DNA of 64,000 bases from Streptomyces sp. NRRL S-646 (GTDB lineage: Bacteria; Actinomycetota; Actinomycetes; Streptomycetales; Streptomycetaceae): positions 310,001 to 374,000 of the forward strand of contig NZ_JODC01000009.1 in NCBI RefSeq assembly GCF_000720765.1, written 5' to 3'. Positions 1-12,198 of the stretch are shown here, piece after piece; the first letter of the stretch is position 1; each line of letters begins with the position of its first letter. The notes under the pieces are model-generated. The model had not been told where the DNA came from, made no database searches, and saw nothing but the letters and a program-made list of their open reading frames with translations. A program made the translations under genes and the position numbers.

Positions 1-1
1 G

Positions 2-1582
<1,581 letters not shown>

Positions 1583-1624
1583 GTCGGTCTCAGCTGACCG
1601 CACCAGGAAGGATCTTCACCAGCA

Positions 1625-4219
<2,595 letters not shown>

Positions 4220-4237
4220 CACGAGGAGAGAGTCATC

Positions 4238-5041
4238 GTGAGCGGAGCCACGGGCGCCGGATCGGCCGCTACCCCCACGGGTACGGAATCGGACGGAGGC
4301 GGCCGTGGCTCCGCCGCGCGTGCGACGGATTCGCACACGACCCAACTGCGCAAGATCGACGCAGCTGAGACCGACTCGCCCTCGTCCGAGACGCATGGAT
4401 CCCAGGGGGGAACTGTGACGGAAGCCCGAGGCCCGCAGACGCAGCAGCAGAAGGCCGGAGCGGCTCCGGCCGCCCAGCCGCAGCCTCAGCAGCCTCCGGC
4501 CCAGCCCGCACCGCCCCAGGCGGCCTCTCCGCTCCCCGGTGAGCGGCAGCCGCAGCAGGCCGCTGGGCCCTACCACCCGCCGCAGGCCTACCAGAACCAG
4601 GCCCAGGCGCCCGCCCAGTCACCGACCGGTGCCGTACGGCGGCCGCGCACCGGCGCGCGCACCACGCCCCGTATCCGCAAGGCACGGCTGCGCGTGGCGA
4701 AGGCCGACCCGTGGTCGGTCATGAAGGTGAGCTTCCTGCTCTCCATCGCGCTGGGCATCTGCACGATCGTCGCGTCCGCGGTGCTGTGGATGGTCATGGA
4801 CGCGATGGGCGTCTTTTCGACGGTCGGCGGCACGATCTCCGAGGCCACCGGATCCAACGAGTCGAACGGCTTCGACCTGCAGTCGTTCCTGTCGCTCCCG
4901 CACGTCCTGATGTTCACGTCGATCATCGCGGTCATCGACGTCGTCCTCGCGACGGCTCTCGCGACCCTCGGCGCGTTCATCTACAACCTCTCCGCGGGCT
5001 TCGTCGGCGGCATCGAGCTGACCCTCGCCGAGGACGAGTGA
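4238..5041 (+). CDS. DUF3566 membrane protein downstream of gyrA
   Basis: This 267-residue protein is an uncharacterised actinobacterial membrane protein that routinely follows gyrA. The first 140 or so residues are disordered and rich in Gln, Pro and Ala. The C-terminal DUF3566 part has one hydrophobic segment near residues 163-187 (FLLSIALGICTIVASAVLW) and a second near 223-250. The start is GTG with GAGGAGAG about 8 bases upstream. The 18 bp gap to gyrA suggests co-transcription. Its role is unknown; its constant position suggests a link to chromosome or envelope maintenance, but that is inference. Confidence 0.9.
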   Translation: MSGATGAGSAATPTGTESDGGGRGSAARATDSHTTQLRKIDAAETDSPSSETHGSQGGTVTEARGPQTQQQKAGAAPAAQPQPQQPPAQPAPPQAASPLPGERQPQQAAGPYHPPQAYQNQAQAPAQSPTGAVRRPRTGARTTPRIRKARLRVAKADPWSVMKVSFLLSIALGICTIVASAVLWMVMDAMGVFSTVGGTISEATGSNESNGFDLQSFLSLPHVLMFTSIIAVIDVVLATALATLGAFIYNLSAGFVGGIELTLAEDE

Positions 5042-5108
5042 CATCGGCCGTGACGCCCGTTGCAAACCTCTGCCGCCGGTCCTGCCGCCGGTCCTGAGAC
5101 AACCGATT

Positions 5109-5137
5109 TTGGGACTGCCCACGTCGTGCGCTAATCT
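5109..5137 (+). promoter_or_regulatory. Probable housekeeping promoter of tRNA-Ile
   Basis: A TTGGGA hexamer (5109-5114) and a TAATCT hexamer (5132-5137) are separated by 17 bp, about 40 bp before the tRNA. This fits a HrdB (sigma-70 type) promoter. Assignment is by consensus only. Confidence 0.55.
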
Positions 5138-5177
5138 TCAGGGGTCAGCGCGCGGGACACACACCGCAGAGCGCGGC

Positions 5178-5254
5178 GGGGCTATAGCTCAGTTGGTTAG
5201 AGCGCATCCCTGATAAGGATGAGGCCACAGGTTCAAATCCTGTTAGCCCCACCA
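5178..5254 (+). tRNA. tRNA-Ile (GAU), CCA encoded
   Basis: A complete cloverleaf starts with GGGGCTA pairing with TAGCCCC. The D-arm contains AGCTCAGTTGGTTAGAGC, the anticodon GAT sits at 5212-5214 in the loop CTGATAA, and the T-arm contains GGTTCAAATCC. The discriminator A is at 5251 and CCA is encoded at 5252-5254. Confidence 0.97.
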
Positions 5255-5257
5255 GCC

Positions 5258-5292
5258 AAAAGACCCCCGGTCCACTCGGATCGGGGGTCTTT
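5258..5292 (+). terminator. Rho-independent-type hairpin after tRNA-Ile
   Basis: A 15-bp inverted repeat with one G-T pair (AAAGACCCCCGGTCC / GGATCGGGGGTCTTT) has a four-base loop and ends in TTT, directly after the tRNA. Confidence 0.85.
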
Positions 5293-5561
5293 GACATCAC
5301 CGGTTGACAACAGCCGATGAGCGGATTTTCCAGAAGCTCGGCGAGCATCCCGACGGCTTCCCGCACGCTGTCGCCGTCCACGGGGAGCCGGCTGGTGGAC
5401 CCAACGGCGGTACCAGCCAGGTCGCGGCCGCGGATTCCGGGTGCTGTGCGACGCGGCATACGAGATCGACCACATAAAAGAGCTGTGCACGCGGCTTCGC
5501 GCTTCGCCAGGGAATGCGACTCCAAGGTCCCGGACTCCGCGAAGGGCGAGAAGGGACAGTA
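5293..5561. other. Unresolved stretch between tRNA-Ile and the YdcF-like gene
   Basis: No convincing gene was found. Short peptides with plausible composition occur in different frames: on the minus strand around 5310-5430 with high third-position GC, and on the plus strand from the GTG at 5441 (start VLCDAAYEIDHIKEL). None has both a ribosome site and a complete conserved domain. Position beside a tRNA and the patchy coding signal fit decayed accessory DNA, but this is unproven. Confidence 0.4.
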
Positions 5562-6227
5562 ATGATCTCGACGCAGGCATGGACCGACGCCCGACGCCTG
5601 TGGGACTACCACCGGACGGGCCACACCCTGCGGCCGTGCTCGGTTGCGATCGGACTGGGCAGTCACGACCTCGGTGTGGCCGATACGGCAGTGGACCTGT
5701 ACAAGCGCGGCATGGCTCCCCTGCTTGTGTTCACGGGGGCCACCAGCCCGACGACGCGGGAGCGCATGCCCCGTGGGGAAGCCGTCCACTACCGCGAACG
5801 AGCCCTCGAACTCGGTGTGCCCAGCTCAGCGGTGCTCGTAGAGCCCCACGCCCGCAACACCGGCGAGAACATCTGCTTCTCCAGGGCCGTGCTCGAGGAG
5901 GCCGACGTGGATGTCTCCTCGGTGCTCCTCATCAGCAAGCCGTACGAGGAGAGGCGCGCATACGCCACGGCCCGCAAGCTGTGGCCCGAAGTCGAGATCG
6001 TCAGCGCGTCCACTCCGATGACGCTTGAGGAGTATGCGGACTCCGTCCAGGACGCCCGGTTGGTCATTGACATGCTGGTGGGGGCACTTCAGCGACTCCT
6101 GATCTACCCGGAGCAGGGATACATGATCAGCCAGCCCGTTCCGGATGACGTGCTTGAGGCGTACGAGCGGCTGTGCAACGAGGGTTTCACCAGCCGACTT
6201 CTCGCCACGGACCAGCACTCCGCCTGA
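5562..6227 (+). CDS. YdcF/SanA-like (DUF218) family protein
   Basis: This 221-residue protein matches the DUF218 (YdcF/SanA) fold. It has a beta strand and GLGSHDLGVADTAVDLYKRG near the N-terminus, VFTGA as the second strand, the acidic EPHARNTGENICFSR loop typical of the family, then LLISKPYEERRAYATAR. There is no signal peptide or membrane segment, so the protein should be cytoplasmic. YdcF is reported to bind S-adenosylmethionine, but the family's substrate is unsettled. The ATG at 5562 has AAGGG six bases upstream. It sits alone between two strong terminators next to tRNA-Ile, which suggests an accessory gene. Confidence 0.8.
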   Translation: MISTQAWTDARRLWDYHRTGHTLRPCSVAIGLGSHDLGVADTAVDLYKRGMAPLLVFTGATSPTTRERMPRGEAVHYRERALELGVPSSAVLVEPHARNTGENICFSRAVLEEADVDVSSVLLISKPYEERRAYATARKLWPEVEIVSASTPMTLEEYADSVQDARLVIDMLVGALQRLLIYPEQGYMISQPVPDDVLEAYERLCNEGFTSRLLATDQHSA

Positions 6228-6260
6228 TGCCGCGCGGTGCCCATGAGGAGCAGCGGCACG

Positions 6261-6298
6261 AAGAAGACCCCCAACCGGTTCCGGTTGGGGGTCTTCTT
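6261..6298. terminator. Perfect bidirectional terminator hairpin
   Basis: An 18-bp perfect inverted repeat (AAGAAGACCCCCAACCGG and its complement) with a two-base loop lies between the plus-strand YdcF-like gene and the convergent minus-strand small gene. T-rich flanks on both strands suit termination from either side. Confidence 0.9.
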
Positions 6299-6355
6299 CG
6301 TGGGCGGTTCGGGTACGCAAGTTCGCCGTTACGCCGAGAATGCAGGGGCGGTGCC

Positions 6356-6676
6356 TCACAGCTGGAGGGGAGTGGCCGGCTCGGAGATGTCCCCGCCCGC
6401 CTCCGTCTCCGTGAGCGGGCTGTGGCGGCAGCTGGGGGACTTTCCGTGGGCCTCGGCGCGGATGCGCTGCTTCATCGTGGGGGGCAGGGCCCTGGCGTAC
6501 GACCAGGACCAGTGGGATGCCGTCGGCGTCGTCACCGGCGCGCTGCAGTTGCCGGGCGCCTCGGTCTGCGGTACCACCGCGGCGGCGGTCGTCGTGATCA
6601 GTCCGAGCGTCGTGCACAGCGCAAGGAAGGCGGTGACGATGACGTTCCACAGCTTCATGACCTGGTTCTGGGCCAT
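6356..6676 (-). CDS. Small secreted protein of unknown function
   Basis: This 106-residue protein starts MAQNQVMKLWNVIVTAFLA, a short basic N-region followed by a hydrophobic core and an Ala-rich stretch, so it looks exported or anchored by a single N-terminal segment. After residue 35 it is polar, with one Cys (PGNCSAP) and a Ser/Pro/Thr-rich tail. It resembles small Streptomyces proteins that I recall being filed as DUF6344, but I am not certain. It is monocistronic and convergent with the YdcF-like gene across a shared terminator. No function can be assigned. Confidence 0.65.
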   Translation of the reverse strand: MAQNQVMKLWNVIVTAFLALCTTLGLITTTAAAVVPQTEAPGNCSAPVTTPTASHWSWSYARALPPTMKQRIRAEAHGKSPSCRHSPLTETEAGGDISEPATPLQL

Positions 6677-7003
6677 GGCCCCTCACTTTCGGGTCGGGCG
6701 ATTTGCGTACTTTCCTCATGATGTGTATCGGGGCCGCGAAGTGTTGGACCGACGCCCGTGGCGCGGCGATGTTCAGATGAACAACACCCGGATGGGCGCA
6801 AACGGCTTGAAAATAGGAGAATGAACAGCAAAGTAACCGTCCGTGGGGATGTGATCACCCTCAGATCGGAGCGGTGGACTCCGGTTCTACTGCGGTTTGC
6901 CTGAGGGGAGTTGGGGGCCCACGTAGGTCACCGATCGGTATCGGTCGGTGTGTATAGTCGGGCGCCAGAAGTCCCCTACGTCAAGGAAAGACGAGGTCGC
7001 GCG
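6677..7003. other. Intergenic region with two divergent promoter zones
   Basis: No gene is visible. It holds the upstream region of the minus-strand secreted protein and that of the plus-strand 42-residue protein. Near the latter an inverted repeat CACCGA (6929-6934) / TCGGTG (6945-6950) lies just before a TATAGT hexamer (6953-6958). Confidence 0.5.
6929..6958 (+). promoter_or_regulatory. Candidate promoter with overlapping inverted repeat
   Basis: CACCGA and TCGGTG form an inverted repeat with a 10-bp spacer that itself contains CGGT repeats, and a TATAGT -10-like element follows 2 bp later, 46 bp before the start of the small membrane protein gene. An operator over a core promoter is plausible; no regulator is identified. 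Confidence 0.4.
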
Positions 7004-7132
7004 GTGAAGAAGCTTCTCCTGGTCGCACTGGCCGCCATCGGCGGGCTCCTCGTGTACCGCCAGATCCAGGCGGATCGCGCCGAGCAGGATCTGTGGACGG
7101 AGGCGACTGACTCCGTGCCCACGGGTTCGTGA
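7004..7132 (+). CDS. DLW-39 family small membrane protein
   Basis: This 42-residue protein starts at a GTG with GAGG 7 bases upstream. It has a basic N-terminus (MKKLL), one hydrophobic segment over residues 4-17 and the family signature DLW in EQDLWTEATD. The DLW-39 family is a conserved actinobacterial group of about 40 residues with no known function; a tail-exposed single-pass membrane protein is likely. A hairpin terminator follows, so it is transcribed alone. Confidence 0.85.
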   Translation: MKKLLLVALAAIGGLLVYRQIQADRAEQDLWTEATDSVPTGS

Positions 7133-7156
7133 GTATCGACAACGGAATCTGAACAG

Positions 7157-7184
7157 ACCCCGGCCGTCCTTGCGGTCGGGGTTT
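7157..7184 (+). terminator. Terminator of the DLW-39 gene
   Basis: ACCCCGGCCG pairs with CGGTCGGGGT around an eight-base loop (one G-T pair), followed directly by TTTT. Confidence 0.85.
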
Positions 7185-7265
7185 TGTGTTGCCCGGATGA
7201 GACGCGGCCTCGCGGGGCAGGATGGGCCACGGTCCAGCGGTCCGGACGACGACTAGGGGTGGCGC

Positions 7266-8621
7266 GTGATGGGGCGGCGTACGGCGTGGTGGCGCGCGAG
7301 GGCATGGCGCGGGCGTCCGTCGGCACGCGCGCGCGTGGCGGCCGTGGGAGCAGTGCTGTGCACGGCAGCTGCGGCGTCCTGGCCGACCGCCACCGCGGCG
7401 GCAGCCGGAACCCCGAGCACCGGCGTCTCCTCCGCTGCCTCCTCCTACGCCTTTGCGGAGAACGCACAGCCTGTGGACGGAGCGAAAGGAGCCACGGACG
7501 CCTCGCTCCTCGAAGCCGGCAAGACCTACCGCAGCTCCCTCCCCAAGGACGCGAAGCTCTACTACAGCCTTCATCTCGACGCCGCGTCCAACGCCTACGT
7601 CTCCGTCACCGCCATCCCCCGCGCAGACGCCACCCTCTCCATCACCGACGGCATCAGAGTGTCGGTGCAGGACGTCGACAACCACTCCTGCTCCAACGAG
7701 CGCGCCCGCTTCGGCGCCGCCAAGAGCCCGCACCCCATCACGGCGTGGGGCGCACGAACAACCTCCCCGGCCGACCCCGTGTGCCAGGGCACCGGCACCT
7801 ACTACGTCGTCGTCGAACGCACCGGTACGGCGGACTCCTCGCCCGCCGCCTGGGACCTGGAGATCACCGCCACAACCGAACCGCGCCTGAAGCAGGCCGG
7901 TTCGACGAGCCCGCCCAAGGCGTGGAACTCCGCCTCACCCACGCCCGTCTCGGGTGCGGCCAAGCACAGCCAGGGCGGCGCGGGGTTCTCCCGGGCGGCC
8001 ACCGTGGGACAGGGCGTCTGGAGCGCCGACATCACACCCGGGCAGACCCTCTTCTACAAGGTCCCGGTCGGCTGGGGCCAACAGCCGTCCGCCACGGCCG
8101 AACTGGGCAGCGCGAACGGCGACGGCCACGGCTACGCCATCGACGCCCTGGCCCTCACGCTCTACAACCCCGTCCGCGCCGACGTGGAGGACGCGAACGT
8201 CGGCTACGACGGCAAGCAGAAGTCGGCCTCCCTCGCCACGGTGCCTGCCGTCGACTACACCAACCGCTACGCCATCCCCGACCACGTGAACGGAATGCGG
8301 TTCGCAGGCTCGTACTACCTGGTGGTGCACCTCGCCGCGGGAGTGGCCGACAAGTTCGGCGACGGACCGTTCAGGCTGAGGCTGCGCGTCGGGGTCGAGG
8401 GCACGCCGCAGGACGGCCCCGGGTACGAAGGGCAGTCCGTGCCGGGGAACGTCTTCGAGATCACCGCCCAGGACCGGCAGGCAGCCGCGGAGGGCGGGAC
8501 CGCAGACGCCCACGCCACGATGAAGGCGGTCGCCGCGGCAGGGATCGGAACGGGCACGGTCGTGCTCGCCGTGCTCGGAGTGTGGACGGTCGCGGCCCGG
8601 CGGAGAGCACGGGCCTGGTGA
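7266..8621 (+). CDS. Large exported protein with C-terminal membrane anchor, unknown function
   Basis: This 451-residue protein starts at GTG 7266 (ATG 7269 is also possible). A twin-arginine-rich N-terminus and the hydrophobic stretch VAAVGAVLCTAAAASW with AxA sites near residue 46 form a signal peptide. The central part, about residues 55-400, is predicted mostly beta: repeated LYYSLHLDA and LFYKVPVGW modules and paired cysteines resemble pre-peptidase or beta-sandwich domains. A hydrophobic segment near residues 423-442 and RRRARAW at the end anchor it with the bulk outside. No enzyme motif was recognised. Its 3' end lies inside a 35-bp tandem repeat. Confidence 0.75.
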   Translation: MMGRRTAWWRARAWRGRPSARARVAAVGAVLCTAAAASWPTATAAAAGTPSTGVSSAASSYAFAENAQPVDGAKGATDASLLEAGKTYRSSLPKDAKLYYSLHLDAASNAYVSVTAIPRADATLSITDGIRVSVQDVDNHSCSNERARFGAAKSPHPITAWGARTTSPADPVCQGTGTYYVVVERTGTADSSPAAWDLEITATTEPRLKQAGSTSPPKAWNSASPTPVSGAAKHSQGGAGFSRAATVGQGVWSADITPGQTLFYKVPVGWGQQPSATAELGSANGDGHGYAIDALALTLYNPVRADVEDANVGYDGKQKSASLATVPAVDYTNRYAIPDHVNGMRFAGSYYLVVHLAAGVADKFGDGPFRLRLRVGVEGTPQDGPGYEGQSVPGNVFEITAQDRQAAAEGGTADAHATMKAVAAAGIGTGTVVLAVLGVWTVAARRRARAW

Positions 8622-8671
8622 GGCCTGCGGCCCGGTGGAGAGCACGGGCCTCGTGAGGCCCGCGGCCCGGC
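8592..8671. repeat. 35-bp tandem repeat across a stop codon
   Basis: Two near-identical 35-bp units (8592-8626 and 8627-8661, differing at three positions) and a partial third copy (8662-8671) begin with GCGGCCCGG. The first unit contains the last codons and TGA of the upstream gene. Confidence 0.85.
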
Positions 8672-8753
8672 GCGGGGCAGAGGTGCCGGCCGCGATGCCG
8701 CCGAGCCCCGGCGAGGTCCTGCGGACCTCGGATCGAGGGCCGCGGACGGTCGT

Positions 8754-10301
8754 TCAGATGCGGGTCAGGGCCCAGAACCCCACGGCGTAGCAGGTCAGCG
8801 CGAGAAGCAGGAGCGGGATCGCCACCTTGGCGGGCGGGCCGGGACGGCGTGCGGGGCGGGCGCGATGGCTGCGCCGCGTCGGCTCCGGCGAGATTGCCTG
8901 CGCGGGAAGCGGAACCTGAGGGGCCTGGGCGGTGTACGAAACAGTAGAGACATCAGCGCGCTGGTACGGCGCCGACGCCGGCGTCATGGCCTGGGCCGGG
9001 TGCAGCGGCGTGTGCGACTGGGGGGAGGGCAGTACATGCGTGGGGTCGTGCGGGGAGACGTAGCCGGACTGGTGCTGGCCGCCCTGGTGGGGGTGCGCCT
9101 GTGCGTGGGGCATTGGCGGCTGTGGAGCGGGAGTTCGGGCGGAGGAGGTGGTGGCCTGCGGGGGCGGCAGATGGAAGCTGCCGGTGTCCGACATGCTGGG
9201 CGGCTGCGTGGGGACAGACGGCTCCGGCCGATGCCGGGGACCCTGACGCGGATCGGGCAGCGGCGTGACATCCGTGGACACCACGGCGTCTGCGTCCGAG
9301 ACGGACGGCAGAGAGGGCCCCTCTGCCTCAACAGACCGCTCAACGGACCGCGACGGGGCCTCACTTGCAGCGGTCCCGTGAGTGTCGGCCTCCCTCTTCG
9401 CCTCCACCCCCGGTGCAGCTTTGAGAGGTCCCGAGGGCACGAACCCCGGCGGAAGCGGGCCGAGTTGGTCGAAGATCTCGATCAACTCGTCGTCGAGACC
9501 GGGTTCCGGCAGCAGCTCCCTGGCGGAGGCCAGCGCCTTGCGTGCCCCTGTGGCCGTGCGGAACCGGGCCTGCGGGTCGGGCTGCAGCAGCGTCGCCACA
9601 ACCTGCCACAGCGGCTCGGGAATGCCCTTCGGCGCGCTCGGCGTCCCATGCGCCGCGAAGTACTGGATGAGCGCCTTGGCGTCAGGCTTGGCACCCTCCA
9701 GCAGATACAACGCAACCAGGCCCACCGCGAACAGGTCGGCGGGGAAGTCCGGCTCCGCGCCCATCATCTGCTCGGGCGCGAGATAACCCGGCGTCCCCAC
9801 CACGAGATTGGTCTCCGTCAGACGCGGTTCACCCAGCCGCATGGCGATGCCGAAGTCGGACAACCGCAGCCGCGGCCGGCCCGTGCCCGTCGCTTCCAGC
9901 AGGACATTGGCAGGCTTGATGTCGCGGTGCACCACACCCTCCGCATGCACCGCGGCCAGCCCCGACAGAAGCTGGTCCAGCAAGGTGCACACGAAGGCCG
10001 GGGGCAGGGGGCCGTAATCCCCGATCAGATGAACCAGCGAGCCGCCGCCGACGAGGTCCATCGTGAACAGAACCTTGTCGTCGTCGGCGGCCCAGCTGGC
10101 CGGCGCCAGCACATGAGGATGATCGATACGCAGAGCCTGCTCGCGGACGAAGCGCAGCAGAGAGTGCGCGTCGCGCTGCTGCAGCACCTTGGCGGCCACA
10201 TAGCGGCGGCGGCGGTGGTCCCAGGCGCGCCAGACAGCGCCGACTCCTCCGCGCCCGATCGGGTCGACCAGTTCGTACCGGCCGGCGAAGACCTCACCCA
10301 T
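8754..10301 (-). CDS. Membrane-anchored Hanks-type Ser/Thr protein kinase
   Basis: This 515-residue kinase has its catalytic domain over residues 8-270: glycine loop GRGGVGAVW, Lys38 in VAAKVL, catalytic HRDIKPAN with Asp127, DFG at Asp149 and the P+1 region GTPGYLAPEQ. A 200-residue Pro/Gln/His-rich disordered linker follows, then one transmembrane segment close to the C-terminus (LLLLALTCYAVGFWAL). It has no PASTA or other extracellular sensor, so input is probably cytoplasmic. A helix-turn-helix gene lies 173 bp upstream on the same strand and could be a partner or target, though that is only positional. Confidence 0.92.
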   Translation of the reverse strand: MGEVFAGRYELVDPIGRGGVGAVWRAWDHRRRRYVAAKVLQQRDAHSLLRFVREQALRIDHPHVLAPASWAADDDKVLFTMDLVGGGSLVHLIGDYGPLPPAFVCTLLDQLLSGLAAVHAEGVVHRDIKPANVLLEATGTGRPRLRLSDFGIAMRLGEPRLTETNLVVGTPGYLAPEQMMGAEPDFPADLFAVGLVALYLLEGAKPDAKALIQYFAAHGTPSAPKGIPEPLWQVVATLLQPDPQARFRTATGARKALASARELLPEPGLDDELIEIFDQLGPLPPGFVPSGPLKAAPGVEAKREADTHGTAASEAPSRSVERSVEAEGPSLPSVSDADAVVSTDVTPLPDPRQGPRHRPEPSVPTQPPSMSDTGSFHLPPPQATTSSARTPAPQPPMPHAQAHPHQGGQHQSGYVSPHDPTHVLPSPQSHTPLHPAQAMTPASAPYQRADVSTVSYTAQAPQVPLPAQAISPEPTRRSHRARPARRPGPPAKVAIPLLLLALTCYAVGFWALTRI

Positions 10302-10474
10302 GGCTGTGCGTCGCTCCTCCCCCTTCGGCTACCCCCCTTGCTTGCCCCTCGACGGGTGATACGACTCCCCCCAGCGCCGTTCCTCGACGAGTGTGATGAG
10401 AGATACGAGCCCCCGCGCCTCCCCTCGGCCGTCGGCCCGGCTGCCGAACCCCCTTCGGCGACCGGGCCACGGGC

Positions 10475-11023
10475 TCAGCTCTGGTGCGACTGGTAGTGCG
10501 TGACCGCGTCGGAGGTGCGGCCGGCGCCGTACACCCGGAGGAACTCTGCCAGTTCCGGATGACTGGGAGCGAGAGTGTCCGCGGCGTCGATGATGTCCCC
10601 CGCGGCGGCCACCGAGCGCAGCAGCGACTGGATCTCGCGGACCACCCGCTTGACCGTGGGCGCCCCCGAACTGCTCGTCGTGGTCGTGGTGTTGCTCAGC
10701 ACCGAGCCCCCCTGCGACTTCTTGATCTCTTCCATGCGCTCCGTGGCCTCGGCCGCGCTCACGCTGCCGTCCGCGACCTGCCCCGCCAGGTCCTGCAGCA
10801 GCTGCACCCGCTGCACGACGGCCGGGTTGCCGATCTTCGCCCTCTGGCCGCTCATCAACTGCGACAACATCGGAGCGGACAGCCCCAGCACCCCCGCGAG
10901 ACGGGCCTGGTTGAGTCCGAGGTCTTCTATGAGCTTACGGAAGAGCGCCCCCAACGGCTCCCCGTACCAGTTCCGCTGCAGTTCCCGCGCTCTTGCGGTC
11001 GCTTCCTGCTGTGCGGCGTCCAT
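10475..11023 (-). CDS. Helix-turn-helix (XRE-like) DNA-binding protein
   Basis: This 182-residue protein has a helix-turn-helix at about residues 36-62 (LGLNQARLAGVLGLSAPMLS) that fits a lambda-repressor-type fold. The C-terminal half, with SVSAAEATERMEEIKKSQG and a Thr/Ser-rich linker, has no assigned domain. I chose the ATG at 11023 because GGGGAG lies five to six bases upstream; an upstream in-frame start would add 20 residues but lacks a ribosome site. It precedes the Ser/Thr kinase on the same strand. It probably regulates transcription; targets are unknown. Confidence 0.82.
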   Translation of the reverse strand: MDAAQQEATARARELQRNWYGEPLGALFRKLIEDLGLNQARLAGVLGLSAPMLSQLMSGQRAKIGNPAVVQRVQLLQDLAGQVADGSVSAAEATERMEEIKKSQGGSVLSNTTTTTSSSGAPTVKRVVREIQSLLRSVAAAGDIIDAADTLAPSHPELAEFLRVYGAGRTSDAVTHYQSHQS

Positions 11024-11204
11024 TGCGTCTCCCCATCGCTTCCCCAAGTACTGTGGTTCGCTGTAGCGAACCACGCCGAGCATCTTACGGAGAGTGGTCG
11101 TCCACGGGGACCCCCAATCTTTTTGCGAGATCCCGGGGGTGACCCGGTACTCTGGTCTGCGGCACCCACCGGTACGCGGTTCTTCCGGGGGATGCTCCCT
11201 TTCC

Positions 11205-11277
11205 GGGGCCTTAGCTCAGTTGGTAGAGCGCTGTCTTTGCATGGCAGATGTCAGGGGTTCGACTCCCCTAGGCTCCA
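11205..11277 (+). tRNA. tRNA-Ala (UGC)
   Basis: A complete cloverleaf has the acceptor GGGGCCT / AGGCTCC, including the G3-U70 pair that identifies alanine tRNA. Anticodon TGC is at 11238-11240 in the loop TTTGCAT and the T-arm is GGGGTTCGACTCCCC. CCA is not encoded. Confidence 0.97.
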
Positions 11278-11282
11278 CACCG

Positions 11283-11325
11283 AATCCCCTCCGACCTGCG
11301 GAAACGCAGATCGGAGGGGATTTTT
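11283..11325 (+). terminator. Terminator after tRNA-Ala
   Basis: A long inverted repeat (AATCCCCTCCGA, one mismatch, then TGCG around a GAAA loop) ends in five T residues immediately after the tRNA. Confidence 0.9.
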
Positions 11326-11389
11326 CGCTACCGCGACCGACACCACCTGGCCGGCTCTCTGCCGCCTGGCGCCGTGCCTCCCGCATCAG

Positions 11390-12105
11390 CGCCGACGAAG
11401 ACACGTGCCCTCAACGTCGACGGCACCCGCGCCCTGGTCGCCGAGGCGGAAAGCGTCGACGTCCACCGCACCCTCCTGGAGCCTCACGGCCGTCTACGGC
11501 ACCGGACCGCACCGCGACCTCACCGAGAACGAACCCCCTCCCGGCCCCGCCTCCGCCACCAGCCGCACCCGGCTACAGACCGAGCAGGCCGTACTCGCCG
11601 CCGGCGGCACAGTACTCAGACCACCGCTCGTGTACAGCGCCGGCGGGACAGGTGGTTCGTCCCTGCCGTCGCCGAACTCCTGCAGCGCGTAACGGCGTTG
11701 CCGGAAAACGGCCGGACCCGCCTGTCGCTGGTCGCGGTCGACGACCTGGCCCACTGCCCGCCACCCTCGCCCGGACACCCGAGCACGTCCCACCCGGCAC
11801 CGTGCACCACGCCGCCCATCCGCACGCACCGACCCTGCGCGAGTTCGTCACCCTGCTCGGCGAAACGCTCGGCCTCCCGGTCCCCAGGACAGCCTCTCCC
11901 TCCACGACTACCTGACCCGCCTGCACACGACATTCGGACGAGTCAGCGCACACCAGGCCGGGCTGCTCGCAGAGAACCGCCGGTACCGCTCCCCGCTCCG
12001 GTCCCGCACCGACTGCACACCCGGACCCGGACACCGGACCAGCCTGAGCGAGGCAGCCCCGTGGTACCGGAAGACACTGACACCGCGGACGCCGTCCGCG
12101 AGTGA
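11390..12105 (+). pseudogene. Decayed NAD-dependent epimerase/dehydratase (extended SDR family)
   Basis: Pieces of one extended short-chain dehydrogenase occur in order but in different frames. NVDGTRALVAEAE starts near 11416. AVYGTGPHRDLTENE and LRPPLVYSAG run from about 11488 to 11643. DRWFVPAVAELLQ and RTRLSLVAVDDLA run from about 11646 to 11750. HHAAHPHAPTLREFVTLLG lies near 11805-11860. SLHDYLTRLHTTFGRVSAHQ and a final APWYRKTL lie near 11893-12075. At least four frame changes are needed, and the N-terminal Rossmann GxxGxxG part is missing. No single frame encodes a useful enzyme. The remnant begins just after tRNA-Ala and its terminator. Confidence 0.85.
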
Positions 12106-12121
12106 CAGCGCCGCCAGACGT

Positions 12122-12135
12122 GTTTCACGTGAAAC
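12122..12135. promoter_or_regulatory. parS site (ParB binding)
   Basis: The 14-bp perfect palindrome GTTTCACGTGAAAC is the consensus Streptomyces parS. It lies between the decayed epimerase and the DUF5324 terminator. ParB bound here helps organise and segregate the origin region. Confidence 0.95.
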
Positions 12136-12142
12136 ACAGCAA

Positions 12143-12174
12143 TGGGGCGGAAGACCCTCAAGTCTCCCGCCCCA
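12143..12174 (-). terminator. Terminator of the DUF5324 gene
   Basis: GGGGCGGAAGAC and GTCTCCCGCCCC pair with one A-C mismatch around a six-base loop, 25 bp after the stop of the minus-strand gene. Confidence 0.75.
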
Positions 12175-12198
12175 CGCCGTAGTTCGGCCCACATCACG

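Noticed and set aside
5145..5789. Minus-strand frame crossing tRNA-Ile and the YdcF-like gene
   Set aside because: It reads through the tRNA and its terminator hairpin, so it cannot be a normal gene; only a short stretch around 5310-5430 has coding-like base use.
6929..6950. A fourth PaaR operator upstream of the DLW-39 gene
   Set aside because: The arms resemble CACCGA/TCGGTG but the spacer is 10 bp instead of 4, and the flanking genes are unrelated.
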